Positions 25,465-33,832 of a stretch of 64,000 nt of DNA are shown in pieces. The notes under the pieces were generated by a model, which did no database searches, was not told the origin of the DNA, and was given only the letters and a program-made list of their open reading frames with translations. Origin of the DNA: Streptomyces sp. NA04227. Lineage in GTDB: Bacteria; Actinomycetota; Actinomycetes; Streptomycetales; Streptomycetaceae. Numbering within the stretch: the stretch's first letter is position 1; each line of letters opens with the position of its first letter. The stretch lies in the NCBI RefSeq assembly GCF_013364195.1, contig NZ_CP054918.1, positions 5,755,001 to 5,819,000 on the forward strand. Reading direction: 5' to 3'. The position numbers and the translations under genes were made by a program.

Positions 25465-25923
25465 ATGTCCGTGCGGTCCCTCGCCACCCGGATCGGTATA
25501 ACTGCCGCCGGTGGCGCACTCGCCGTCCTCGCCACCAGCGGTGCGGCCCTCGCGACCGACCCCGACCACGAGCCGGCAGTCGGCCCGGACGTCTCGGCCT
25601 CCCAGGCCGAGACGGACTGGTCCGAGGTCTCGGGCCAGATGCGCGAGCACGACGACAGCCGCTTCTACAACGACGGCCGTCACCACCGTCACTACAAGGG
25701 CCGGGTCATCGCCAGGAGCGGACTGCTCCTGCGTGACGCGCCCACCCGGAGCGCGGACGTGGTCCGCTCCGAGCCGTACGGCGCGATCGTCCACATCTTC
25801 TGCAAGACCAAGGGCGACAACGTCGACGGCAACTGGCGCTGGTACCTCCTGACGGACGGCACCTGGGCCTGGGGCTCCGCGCGCTACATCGAGAACATCG
25901 GTCCGGCCCCGCGCTGGTGCTGA
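25465..25923 (+). CDS. secreted SH3-domain-like protein
   Basis: A 152-aa protein with GGAGG six bases before the ATG. Residues 1-31 form a Sec signal ending ALA. The mature N-terminus is polar and His/Asp-rich (RFYNDGRHHRHYKG). From about residue 80 a bacterial SH3-type unit can be followed: GLLLRDAPTRSADVVR, then YGAIVHIFCKTKGDNVDG, then WAWGSARYIENIG. Two cysteines (in HIFCKT and at the C-terminus) could form a disulphide. It probably acts in the cell wall. Confidence 0.8.
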   Translation: MSVRSLATRIGITAAGGALAVLATSGAALATDPDHEPAVGPDVSASQAETDWSEVSGQMREHDDSRFYNDGRHHRHYKGRVIARSGLLLRDAPTRSADVVRSEPYGAIVHIFCKTKGDNVDGNWRWYLLTDGTWAWGSARYIENIGPAPRWC

Positions 25924-25939
25924 CGTTCCCTGACAGAAC

Positions 25940-25968
25940 AGGACATTGCGTCCGGCGCTTGTTACGTT
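25940..25968 (+). promoter_or_regulatory. candidate leaderless promoter of the FtsW/RodA gene
   Basis: AGGACA (25940-25945), a 17-base spacer and TACGTT (25963-25968) end seven bases before ATG 25976. No ribosome site is present, so a leaderless mRNA is likely. Confidence 0.4.
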
Positions 25969-25975
25969 CCCGGGC

Positions 25976-27322
25976 ATGACCGGAACGACGGCGGACGCGG
26001 CCCCACCGGCCGCGTACCGCTCTCCCCGGGGACGCGGCACCGAGCTCGGTCTGCTCGTCCTCGCCGTGCTTCTCCCTGCCTGGGGCTACTGCGCCCTGGG
26101 CCTGGCGAAGACCGGCACGCTCCCGCCCGGCGCCGCCACCTGCGGCGCCGGGCTCGGTGTGTCCGCCCTGCTCGCCCATCTGGTGGTGCGGTGGCGCGCC
26201 CCGTACGCCGATCCGCTGCTGCTGCCGATCGCCGTACTGCTCAACGGCATCGGCCTGGTCCTGCTGCACCGGCTCGACCTGGAGCGCGGCACGGCGCCCG
26301 CCGCCCCGGCCCAACTTCTGTGGTCCGCCCTGGGAATCGGCTGCGCGCTCGCCGTACTCCTGCTGCTGCGCGACCACCGGACGCTGCGCCGCTACTCGTA
26401 CGTATGCGTGGTGAGCGCCCTGGGACTGCTGCTCGCGCCGGTCTTCTTCCCGCCGGTCAACGGGGCCCGGCTGTGGGTGCACATGGGTGAACTCTCGTTC
26501 CAGCCGGGCGAGTTCGCCAAGATCCTGCTGGTCGTCTTCTTCGCGGGCCATCTGGCCGCCGGGCGCGCCCTGAGCCGCAGGGGCCGTCGGCTCACCTGGC
26601 TGCACCTGCCCACCGGCCGCCTGCTCGGCCCGGTCCTGACGGTGTGGCTGCTCAGCGTCCTCGTCCTGATCCTGGAACGCGACCTCGGCACCTCGCTGCT
26701 GTTCTTCGGCGTCTTCATCGCCCTGCTCTACGCGGCCACCGGCCGCCTCGGCTGGATCGCGGCCGGACTGCTGCTCGGCTCGGCGGGGGCGGTCCTCGTC
26801 GGCACGTACGAGCCGCATGTCCACACCCGGATCGCCGACTGGCTGCACCCGTTCGCGTCCATCGAGGCGGGGGCGGGTGCGGGGCAGCTCGCGCAGTCGC
26901 TGTTCGCCTTCGGGGCGGGCGGGGCCACCGGCACCGGACTGGGCCTGGGGCACTCGGAGTTGATCGGTTTCGCCGCCACCTCGGACTTCGTCCTGTCCAC
27001 GGCCGGCGAGGAACTCGGCCTCGCCGGACTCGTCGCCCTGCTGCTGCTCTACGCGCTCCTCGTCGAGCGCGGCTACCGCGCCGGGCTCGGCCTCGGCGAC
27101 GCCTTCGGCAAGCTGCTCGCCACCGGCCTCGCCACCACCGTCGCGCTCCAGGTCTTCGTCATCGCGGGCGGGGTGACCGGACTGATCCCGCTCACCGGTA
27201 TGCCGATGCCCTTCCTCGCCCAGGGCGGCTCCTCGGTGGTCACCAACTGGATCCTGGTCGGACTGCTGCTGCGGCTGAGCGACACCGCCGGACGCCGCCG
27301 GGCCGAGGCGGCCACCCCGTGA
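25976..27322 (+). CDS. FtsW/RodA/SpoVE-family peptidoglycan polymerase
   Basis: A 448-aa multi-spanning SEDS protein with about ten helices. Landmarks are NGARLWVHMGELSFQPGEFAKILLVVFFAGHLA, VLILERDLGTSLLFFGVF, the extracellular loop with GLGLGHSELIGFAATSDFVLSTAGEELG, and PLTGMPMPFLAQGGSSVVTNW. SEDS proteins polymerise glycan strands together with a class B PBP, and that partner is encoded immediately downstream with a GTGA overlap. This is probably not the main divisional ftsW because the dcw cluster genes are absent here. Confidence 0.94.
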   Translation: MTGTTADAAPPAAYRSPRGRGTELGLLVLAVLLPAWGYCALGLAKTGTLPPGAATCGAGLGVSALLAHLVVRWRAPYADPLLLPIAVLLNGIGLVLLHRLDLERGTAPAAPAQLLWSALGIGCALAVLLLLRDHRTLRRYSYVCVVSALGLLLAPVFFPPVNGARLWVHMGELSFQPGEFAKILLVVFFAGHLAAGRALSRRGRRLTWLHLPTGRLLGPVLTVWLLSVLVLILERDLGTSLLFFGVFIALLYAATGRLGWIAAGLLLGSAGAVLVGTYEPHVHTRIADWLHPFASIEAGAGAGQLAQSLFAFGAGGATGTGLGLGHSELIGFAATSDFVLSTAGEELGLAGLVALLLLYALLVERGYRAGLGLGDAFGKLLATGLATTVALQVFVIAGGVTGLIPLTGMPMPFLAQGGSSVVTNWILVGLLLRLSDTAGRRRAEAATP

Positions 27323-28812
27323 CCGGCCCGGACGAGGACACCATCGGCCCCCGCATCCGCCATCTCGCCCTGCTCTGCGCCCTGCTGCTGCTCGCCCTCC
27401 TCGTCAACACCGCCCGCCTCCAGCTGACCGAGTCCGAGGACCTGCGGTCCAACAGCGCCAACCGGCGGCAGAGCATCGAGCGCTACGACCGGCCGCGCGG
27501 GGAGATCCTCGCCGGCGGCCGCCCGGTCACCGGCTCCCGCGACACCGGCGAGAACCTGCGCTACGAACGCACCTACCGCAGCGGCCCGATGTACGCGCCG
27601 GTGACCGGCTTCGACTCCCAGGTGTACGGCACCTCCTTGCTGGAGCGCGCGGAGGATCCGGTACTCAGCGGCACCGACCCGCGGCTCGCCCCTTTCGGCT
27701 CGCTCGCGGCGCTCGGCGGGCAGCGGGTGCGCAGCCCGGGCGGCCGGGTGGTCACCACCGTGCGGCCCGCCGCGCAGCGCGCCGCCTTCGAGGGACTCGA
27801 CGGGCGCAAGGGCGCGGTGGCCGCGCTGGACCCCACCACCGGCCGCATCCTCGCCCTGGTCTCCTCGCCCTCCTACGACCCGGACCTGCTCTCCGGTACG
27901 GACGCCTCGGTGGCCCGGGCCTGGGAACGGCTGAACGCCGACCCGGACAAGCCGATGCTCAACCGGGCCATCCGCCAGACCTATCCGCCCGGTTCGACCT
28001 TCAAGGTGGTCACCGCCGCCGCGGCCCTGGACGCCGGACGCGTACGCGACCTCGACGCGCCGACCCGCTCCCCCGACCCGTACCGCCTGCCCGGCACCGA
28101 CCGGTGGCTGTCCAACGAGGCCAAGGGCTGCCGCGACGCCTCGCTGCGCGACGCCTTCACCTGGTCCTGCAACACGGTGTTCGCGAAGCTCGGGGTCCGG
28201 ACCGGGCTGAAGGCGATGGTCCGCGCCGCGGAGCGCTTCGGCTTCAACGACGCGGGGCTGCGCATCCCTTCGGCGGTCACCCCGAGCACCTTCGACACCG
28301 AGATGGACGCCTCCCAGCTCGCGATGTCCTCGATCGGCCAGTTCGACACCCGGGCCACTCCCCTCCAGATGGCGACGCTCGCGGGGGCGGTGGCCACGGG
28401 CGGGGTGATCCGGCCGCCGTACCTGGTGGACAAGGTCACCACGCGGGACGGCAGAACGGTACGCACCGGCGGCGGCGCGGGCGGCACCCGGCAGGCCATG
28501 TCGCCGTCGACCGCGGCGAAGCTGCGCTCGCTGATGACCGGCGTGGTGGACGAGGGCAGCGGGCGCCGGGCCCGGATCCCCGGCGTACGGGTGGGCGGCA
28601 AGACCGGCACCGCTCAGCACGGCGTCGACAACTCCGGTACGCCCTATGCCTGGTTCATCTCGTGGGCGAAGCGCCCGGACGACAGTCGGCCGAAGGTGGC
28701 GGTCGCCGTGGTGGTGGAGGACGCGCGGGCGAAGCGGAGCGAGATCAGCGGCGGGGGCGTGGCGGCGCCGATCGCGAAGGCGGTGATGCGGGCGGTGCTG
28801 GACGGGAGGTGA
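27319..28812 (+). CDS. class B penicillin-binding protein (transpeptidase)
   Basis: A 497-aa protein with one N-terminal membrane anchor (HLALLCALLLLALLVNTARL), a short dimerisation-type region, and a transpeptidase domain. The three active-site motifs are present: STFK with Ser at about 226, SCN at 283-285, and KTGT starting at about 428. RGEILAGGRPV near residue 58 and FGSLAALGGQRV are typical of the PbpA/FtsI-like group. It crosslinks peptidoglycan outside the membrane and is coupled to the SEDS gene by a 4-base overlap. Confidence 0.95.
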   Translation: MTGPDEDTIGPRIRHLALLCALLLLALLVNTARLQLTESEDLRSNSANRRQSIERYDRPRGEILAGGRPVTGSRDTGENLRYERTYRSGPMYAPVTGFDSQVYGTSLLERAEDPVLSGTDPRLAPFGSLAALGGQRVRSPGGRVVTTVRPAAQRAAFEGLDGRKGAVAALDPTTGRILALVSSPSYDPDLLSGTDASVARAWERLNADPDKPMLNRAIRQTYPPGSTFKVVTAAAALDAGRVRDLDAPTRSPDPYRLPGTDRWLSNEAKGCRDASLRDAFTWSCNTVFAKLGVRTGLKAMVRAAERFGFNDAGLRIPSAVTPSTFDTEMDASQLAMSSIGQFDTRATPLQMATLAGAVATGGVIRPPYLVDKVTTRDGRTVRTGGGAGGTRQAMSPSTAAKLRSLMTGVVDEGSGRRARIPGVRVGGKTGTAQHGVDNSGTPYAWFISWAKRPDDSRPKVAVAVVVEDARAKRSEISGGGVAAPIAKAVMRAVLDGR

Positions 28813-28864
28813 GGCGACCGTCCCGCCTCAGCCCCACCTCAGCCCCGCCTCGATGACAACCCAA

Positions 28865-28902
28865 GGTTGACACTCCACTGGGTGTCAACCTACGGTTGAC
28901 AC
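28865..28902 (+). promoter_or_regulatory. leaderless promoter overlapped by three GGTTGACAC boxes
   Basis: GGTTGACAC occurs at 28865-28873, its inverse GTGTCAACC at 28882-28890, and GGTTGACAC again at 28894-28902. The ATG at 28903 follows directly. TTGACA (28867-28872) and TACGGT (28891-28896) form a -35/-10 pair with an 18-base spacer. Transcription would start at or near the ATG, so the boxes overlap both promoter elements. Confidence 0.7.
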
Positions 28903-29643
28903 ATGAGCGAACCCGTACGCCTCACGAGTCAGGTCCGGCTGGACGACCTGATCGAGGCCATCAAGAAGGTCCACACCGACGTACTCGAGCAGCTCAGCGA
29001 CGCCGTGGTCGCCGCGGACCACCTGGGCGATGTGGCCGACCATCTCATCGGGCACTTCGTCGACCAGGCCCGCCGCTCCGGCGCCTCCTGGGCCGACATC
29101 GGCCGCAGCATGGGCGTCACCCGGCAAGCGGCCCAGAAGCGCTTCGTGCCGAAGGAACCGGGCGACGCCTCGGCCCTCGACCCGAACGAGGGCTTCAACC
29201 GGTTCACCCCGCGCGCCCGCAACGCGGTGATGGCCTCGCAGAACGCCGCCCGCGAGGCCGCGCACGCCGAGATCCGCCCCGCACACCTCGTCCTGGCCCT
29301 GCTCACCGACCCCGAATCCCTCGGCATGCACGCCGTCACCGCACTCGGCGTCCCGCTCGACGATCTGCGCAGGGCGGCCACCGAGTCACTGCCCGCCCCC
29401 GCGGCCGAGGTCCCCGAACTCATTCCGTACGACACCGACGCACGCAAGGTCCTGGAGCTCACCTTCCGCCAGGCACTGCGCCTCGGCCACAACTACATCG
29501 GCACCGAGCACCTGCTCCTCTCCCTCCTGGAACACGAGGACGGCAGCGGCCCGCTCTCGGACAGCGGCCTGGACCGGGAGCGGCTCGAAGCGGAGATCGT
29601 CACGCTGATCGACTCGCTCACCGCGCCCCCGCCGGGCAAGTGA
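28903..29643 (+). CDS. Clp N-terminal repeat domain protein with N-terminal HTH-like region
   Basis: A 246-aa protein. Residues 35-85 (GHFVDQARRSGASWADIGRSMGVTRQAAQKRF) look like a DNA-binding helix-turn-helix. From about residue 100 there is a double Clp-N repeat: FTPRARNAVMASQNAAREAAHAEIRPAHLVLALLTD and a second unit LTFRQALRLGHNYIGTEHLLLSLLEHEDG. There is no AAA+ ATPase domain, so it is not a ClpC unfoldase. The HTH plus the repeated boxes in its own leaderless promoter suggest an autoregulated repressor that might use the Clp-N part as a sensor or adaptor. This is inference. Confidence 0.88.
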   Translation: MSEPVRLTSQVRLDDLIEAIKKVHTDVLEQLSDAVVAADHLGDVADHLIGHFVDQARRSGASWADIGRSMGVTRQAAQKRFVPKEPGDASALDPNEGFNRFTPRARNAVMASQNAAREAAHAEIRPAHLVLALLTDPESLGMHAVTALGVPLDDLRRAATESLPAPAAEVPELIPYDTDARKVLELTFRQALRLGHNYIGTEHLLLSLLEHEDGSGPLSDSGLDRERLEAEIVTLIDSLTAPPPGK

Positions 29644-29749
29644 GGCGCGGGGCGAGGGCTGAGCGGCCGACGGCACCCGCCCACCCTCGCCCCTCCACAC
29701 ACCACCGCCTCGCTCGCAGGTGACGGCTCAACAACTCGTGCGCAAGGGA

Positions 29750-29780
29750 TTGACGACCTTACTGACAGGCAGTCTCATAA
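29750..29780 (+). promoter_or_regulatory. candidate promoter and TetR-type operator of the AurF-like gene
   Basis: TTGACG (29750-29755) is followed after 17-19 bases by an AT-rich TCTCATAA segment. In the spacer, ACTGACAGGCAGT at 29761-29773 is an imperfect palindrome with ACTG/CAGT arms, a frequent form of TetR-family operator. A TetR gene lies just downstream of the regulated gene. Confidence 0.45.
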
Positions 29781-29839
29781 GGATCGAGGCCGCCCTCGGG
29801 GGCGCGGCCCCGAGATCCCCGCACGAAGAGGTGCCGAAC

Positions 29840-30769
29840 ATGACGAGCCCGACCCGCACCGAGCTGCTCAGGGACTCCCTCGGTCTGCTCAAGGACCGCG
29901 AGGAGACCGCACTGCGCCTGCTCGACTCCTCGGCGAGGCACTCCTTCGATCCGGACAAGGAGCTCGACTGGGAGGCCCCCTTCGCGCCCGACAAGTGGTT
30001 CTGGCCGCCGGAACTCGTCTCCCTCTACGACACCCCGCTGTGGCGGCGGATGTCCGAGGAACAGCGGATGGACCTGGCCCGGCACGAGGCCGCCTCGCTG
30101 GCCTCGCTCGGCATCTGGTTCGAGCTGATCCTCATCCAGCTGCTCGCCCGCCACATCTACGACAAGTCGCTGACCAGCAACCACACCCGGTACGCACTCA
30201 CCGAGATAGCCGACGAGTGCCGTCACTCGATGATGTTCGCGCGCCTCATCAACCGCGCCGAGGTGCCCTCGTACCCGGTGTCACGGCTGAACCACAACCT
30301 GGCGCGCGTACTGAAGACGGTCTCCACCACCCCCGGCTCCTTCGCCTGCACCCTGCTCGGCGAGGAGATCCTGGACTGGATGCAGCGACTGACCTTCCCG
30401 GACGAGCGGGTCCAGCCGCTGGTGCGCGGCGTGACCCGGATCCACGTCATCGAGGAGGCCCGGCACGTCCGCTACGCCCGCGAGGAGCTGCGCCGCCAGA
30501 TGGCCACGGCACCGCGCTGGGAGAAGCAGCTCACCATCATCAGCGCGGGCGAGGCGGCCCGGGTCTTCTCGGTCGCCTTCGTCAACCCGCAGGTCTACAC
30601 GGACGTCGGACTCGACCGCAGGCAGGCCCTCGCCCAGGTCAGGGCGAGCGGCCACCGCCGCGAGATCATGCAGACCGGCGCCCGCCGCCTGACCGACTTC
30701 CTCGACGACATCGGTCTGATGCAGGGCGTCGGCCGTACGTTGTGGCGCAGCTCCGGGTTGCTCGCCTGA
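29840..30769 (+). CDS. AurF-like di-iron oxygenase family protein
   Basis: A 309-aa soluble, mostly helical protein, ATG 29840 behind GAAGAGG. The ligand motifs of the AurF (p-aminobenzoate N-oxygenase) family are visible in order: ARHEAASLASLGIWFE, ALTEIADECRHSMMFARL, LLGEEILDW and HVIEEARHVRYAREEL. They supply the Glu/His set of a di-iron centre. AurF itself oxidises an aryl amine. The substrate here is unknown and no biosynthetic genes are adjacent. The following TetR gene and the operator-like palindrome upstream suggest paired regulation. Confidence 0.88.
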   Translation: MTSPTRTELLRDSLGLLKDREETALRLLDSSARHSFDPDKELDWEAPFAPDKWFWPPELVSLYDTPLWRRMSEEQRMDLARHEAASLASLGIWFELILIQLLARHIYDKSLTSNHTRYALTEIADECRHSMMFARLINRAEVPSYPVSRLNHNLARVLKTVSTTPGSFACTLLGEEILDWMQRLTFPDERVQPLVRGVTRIHVIEEARHVRYAREELRRQMATAPRWEKQLTIISAGEAARVFSVAFVNPQVYTDVGLDRRQALAQVRASGHRREIMQTGARRLTDFLDDIGLMQGVGRTLWRSSGLLA

Positions 30770-30966
30770 ACCGCGACGCGGATCGGGAAGCGCACGCGAA
30801 GGCCCGCCTGAACCGGGTGGTCGCCGGTCCGCAGCGGGAGGCCGCCGGCCGGAGCCGACAGCGCCCGTGCGCACGCCCCGTACACCCGCCGTGCGCCGGG
30901 TGTGCGCCCACCGGTCACTCCGGGGCGCCGGACCGCCCGGCGGCCGCTCCGGTTACGCTGCCTGGC

Positions 30967-31692
30967 ATGACCTCGGCAGCCACCCCACGCGCCTATCGGC
31001 GGCTCAGTGTGGAGGAGCGGCGTGCCCAGCTCATCGACACCGCGCTGAACCTCTTCGCGCACCGCGTCCCCGAGGACGTCTCACTGGACGACGTGGCCGA
31101 GGCCGCCGGAGTCTCCCGCCCGCTCGTCTACCGCTACTTCCCCGGCGGCAAGCAGCAGTTGTACGAGGCCGCCCTGCGCTCGGCGGCCGACGTCCTGGAG
31201 AACTGCTTCGCCGAGCCCGAGGAGGGCCCGCTCACCGAGCGCCTGGCCCGGGCCCTGACCCGCTACCTGACCTTCGTCGACGAGCACGACGCCGGGTTCA
31301 GCGCCCTGCTCCAGGGCGGCAGCGTCGCGGAGACCTCGCGTACCACCGCCATCGTCGACGAGGTCCGCCGCGCCGCCGCCGAGCACATCCTCAGCCACCT
31401 CGGCGCCCGCGAGCCCGGCCGCCAGCTCCGGATGACCGTACGGATGTGGATCACCGCCGTCGAGGGCGCCTCCCTCATCTGGCTGGACGAGGACAAGTCC
31501 GTACCGCGCGACGAACTGTGCGACTGGATGGTCGAGAACCTCATGCTCATGCTGGCGGTGACCGCGGGCCGCGACCGGCAGACGGCCGACGTGGTCCGCT
31601 ATGCCCTCTCCCTGGAAGTCGAGGACGGTCGCATGAGCCACCTCGCGGGCAGGCTTCTGCCGCTGGTGACGGGTGCGGCGCATTTGGTGTGA
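30967..31692 (+). CDS. TetR-family transcriptional regulator
   Basis: A 241-aa regulator. The N-terminal DNA-binding domain reads RRAQLIDTALNLFAHR...VSLDDVAEAAGVSRPLVYRYFPGGKQQLYEAAL. The C-terminal domain is helical and family-variable. A TACGCT box at 30954-30959 ends seven bases before the ATG, consistent with a leaderless transcript. It lies 197 bp after the AurF-like gene on the same strand and probably regulates it. Confidence 0.92.
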   Translation: MTSAATPRAYRRLSVEERRAQLIDTALNLFAHRVPEDVSLDDVAEAAGVSRPLVYRYFPGGKQQLYEAALRSAADVLENCFAEPEEGPLTERLARALTRYLTFVDEHDAGFSALLQGGSVAETSRTTAIVDEVRRAAAEHILSHLGAREPGRQLRMTVRMWITAVEGASLIWLDEDKSVPRDELCDWMVENLMLMLAVTAGRDRQTADVVRYALSLEVEDGRMSHLAGRLLPLVTGAAHLV

Positions 31693-31743
31693 GGGTGGGG
31701 CAGGGGGGCGGTCGAGGGTGTGGGCGTTGTGGGATCGGGGCGG

Positions 31744-32058
31744 TTACCCGCGACTTCGCGACCCTCGGCGCCTGGCTTCAACAGCCGTACTGAATCGTGG
31801 GCCTGAGGCATCTCCGCGGTGCCTCCCATGTCGCCAAAGGACATGAACGACACGGACCACCGCGAGCGCTCCGGCAACCCAGGCCCCCGCGAGAACCAGC
31901 GCGCTCTCGACGGCGTGCGGGAGGTCCCAGACAGCGGCCGGTCCGGCGATCGTTCCGAAGACGACGGCGCCGAGGAAGCACGCGCTCAGCAGTGCGTAGC
32001 CGATCTCGACCGTGCTCTCGTCCCGTTCGGCCTGGGTCCGTCGTAGCGGCGTCGTCAT
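31744..32058 (-). CDS. small membrane protein (DUF6332-like)
   Basis: A 104-aa protein starting MTTPLRRTQAERDESTVEIGYA. Two membrane helices follow: ALLSACFLGAVVFGTIAG and ALVLAGAWVAGALAVVRVV, then a basic cytoplasmic tail. The arrangement, including the QAERDxxTVEIGYA start, resembles a small Streptomyces-specific family I recall as DUF6332. The function is unknown. It is divergent from the gene at 32151 with 92 bp between them. Confidence 0.7.
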   Translation of the reverse strand: MTTPLRRTQAERDESTVEIGYALLSACFLGAVVFGTIAGPAAVWDLPHAVESALVLAGAWVAGALAVVRVVHVLWRHGRHRGDASGPRFSTAVEARRRGSRSRG

Positions 32059-32150
32059 GGCCGAAGAATCTCACTCGGGCCGACCGGCGGTCCATACGGT
32101 CGGCTCGGGCCCCGGCACCGCCCCACCCCTCGCCCTGTGACACTGGACCC

Positions 32151-32426
32151 GTGAGAAGCGAAGCGACCCCCTTCGTCGGTGGGCCTCTGGACGGGCGGGT
32201 GCTCGACGTGCTGGTCGGCGCGACCGGGCATCCGCCGAAGTGGTACCGCGTGCCCGTGCCGCACCCCGAGGGTGGCGAGCCGACCGTGCTCGTCTACCGC
32301 CGGGTGGCACTCGCGCCCAGTCCCCGGCTCGGGCTGCACCGCGGATGGCGTTACGAGTACGACCCCGAGGGGGATCCGGACGGCGGGCCGAAGTGGCCGT
32401 GGAGCCGTCGGCACGGATGGCGGTGA
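32151..32426 (+). CDS. small conserved hypothetical protein
   Basis: A 91-aa protein beginning at GTG 32151 with no ribosome site, possibly leaderless. It has a TPFVGGPLDGRVLDV start and a YRVPVPHPEGGEPTVLVYRRVAL middle, ending in a Trp/Gly/Pro-rich GWRYEYDPEGDPDGGPKWPW. It resembles short Streptomyces proteins of unknown function. There is no signal peptide or membrane segment. Confidence 0.65.
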   Translation: MRSEATPFVGGPLDGRVLDVLVGATGHPPKWYRVPVPHPEGGEPTVLVYRRVALAPSPRLGLHRGWRYEYDPEGDPDGGPKWPWSRRHGWR

Positions 32427-32569
32427 CACGGGCGTTCGCACCGTCCGGTCCGCCTCTGGACGAGTGACCTGTACCCGTGGCACCGGCCCGGGTGCGCTCG
32501 CGGACGGGTGTGCCGACCGATGCTCGGCGCAGCGGGGCGGACCCTCCGTCCCGTTCCGGAGGTGATGAC

Positions 32570-33832
32570 GTGTCAGGCAGACATGTGCGGTGGGTCTGCA
32601 CGGCGGCCACCGCGGGTCTGGTGGCCGGTGCCCTCGCCACCGCGCCCGGTACGGCCGAGGCGGCGCCCGCGGTGCCCGGCCCCGGGGAGAGTTCGGTGGC
32701 CGAACTGCTCACGGAACTCCAGGGGCTGTACCGGCGCACCCAGCAGACCACCGAGCGGTACCAGTCCGCCGCCGAGCGGCTCAAGCGGCAGCGGACCAAG
32801 GTCAAGGGGCTCAACCGCGAACTCGCGACCGCCCGGACCGCGCTGCACCAGGGACGGCTCAAGGCCGGGCAACTGGCGCGGGAGCAGTACCAGGGACGCA
32901 GCGGACTCTCCCCGTACCTGCGACTGCTGCTCGCCCGGGACCCGCAGCAGGCGCTGGACGAGAGCCATGTGATCGGGCGGCTCTCCGAGCGGCGGACCGC
33001 CCTGGTGGAACGGCTGGAGCGGACCGAGCACCGCACGGCGCACCTCAGCCACGAGGCCCGCAAGGCGCTCGGCGAACAGCGCAAGCTCACCGGGCGTCTG
33101 GGGCGCCAGCGGGACGCGGTGCACGGGCAGCTCAAGCGGGTCGAGGAACTGCTCGCCGGGCTCGGCCCGGACCAGTTGTCCTCTCTCGCGCACCCCTCGC
33201 CGCCGCTCCTTGGCCCCGGACTCGGCACGGCCCAGCGGTCCTTCCTCACCGCGGGGGCGCAGAGCGGCCACCGGCTGCCCTCGCGCGCCGGCGACCGGGC
33301 CGTGCGGTACGCGGTGCGGCAGATCGGCAAGCCCTATCGGTGGGGCGCGGCCGGGCCCGGCGCGTTCGACTGCTCGGGGCTCACCTCGAAGGCCTGGCGG
33401 CACGCGGGCCGGGCCATCCCCCGCACCAGTCAGGACCAGTGGCGCAGGCTGCCCCATGTGCCGATGTCCGAACTGCGGCCCGGCGACCTGGTCGTGTACT
33501 TCCCCGGCGCCACCCATGTCGCCGTCTACCTCGGCGGCGGACTGGTCGTCCAGGCCCCGCGCCCCGGGGCGAGCGTCAAGGTCTCGCCCCTGGCCTCCAA
33601 CCCGCCGATCGGCGCCGTACGCCCCGATCCGGGCGCCCCGGCCGTCACGAACTGGAGCCCCCCTGCCCTGCCGAAGAACGCCATGGCGGGATCGGATCAG
33701 GGGTTCGGCGGGAGTGGACCGGGCGGACCGGATGGGCCAGGCAGGCCCCACCGGGGTTACGGGGGCGGTGTGGTTCCGGGTGCCCGCTACGCCTGCGGGG
33801 CCGCCGCGGCGACCTGGGCCAGGTACGCCTGA
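32570..33832 (+). CDS. secreted NlpC/P60 peptidoglycan hydrolase
   Basis: A 420-aa protein with a near-ideal GGAGGTGA site before GTG 32570. It has a Sec signal (VCTAATAGLVAGALATAPGTAEA), a long coiled coil at about residues 40-190 (heptads of Leu/Arg/Glu with ELLTELQGLYRRTQQTTERYQ), and a C-terminal NlpC/P60 domain. The catalytic cysteine is in GAFDCSGLTSKAW and the histidine in PGATHVAVYLGGG. RipA/RipC-like actinobacterial endopeptidases share this layout. The last 15 codons overlap the 3' end of the convergent flavoprotein gene by 46 bp. Confidence 0.93.
   Translation: MSGRHVRWVCTAATAGLVAGALATAPGTAEAAPAVPGPGESSVAELLTELQGLYRRTQQTTERYQSAAERLKRQRTKVKGLNRELATARTALHQGRLKAGQLAREQYQGRSGLSPYLRLLLARDPQQALDESHVIGRLSERRTALVERLERTEHRTAHLSHEARKALGEQRKLTGRLGRQRDAVHGQLKRVEELLAGLGPDQLSSLAHPSPPLLGPGLGTAQRSFLTAGAQSGHRLPSRAGDRAVRYAVRQIGKPYRWGAAGPGAFDCSGLTSKAWRHAGRAIPRTSQDQWRRLPHVPMSELRPGDLVVYFPGATHVAVYLGGGLVVQAPRPGASVKVSPLASNPPIGAVRPDPGAPAVTNWSPPALPKNAMAGSDQGFGGSGPGGPDGPGRPHRGYGGGVVPGARYACGAAAATWARYA

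Noticed and set aside
25976..28812. Main division ftsW/ftsI pair
   Set aside because: Neighbouring dcw genes are absent and the PBP is short for FtsI. It is better seen as a secondary SEDS/PBP pair.
28903..29643. ClpC or ClpB unfoldase
   Set aside because: Only the N-terminal repeats are present; no Walker A or AAA+ sequence follows.
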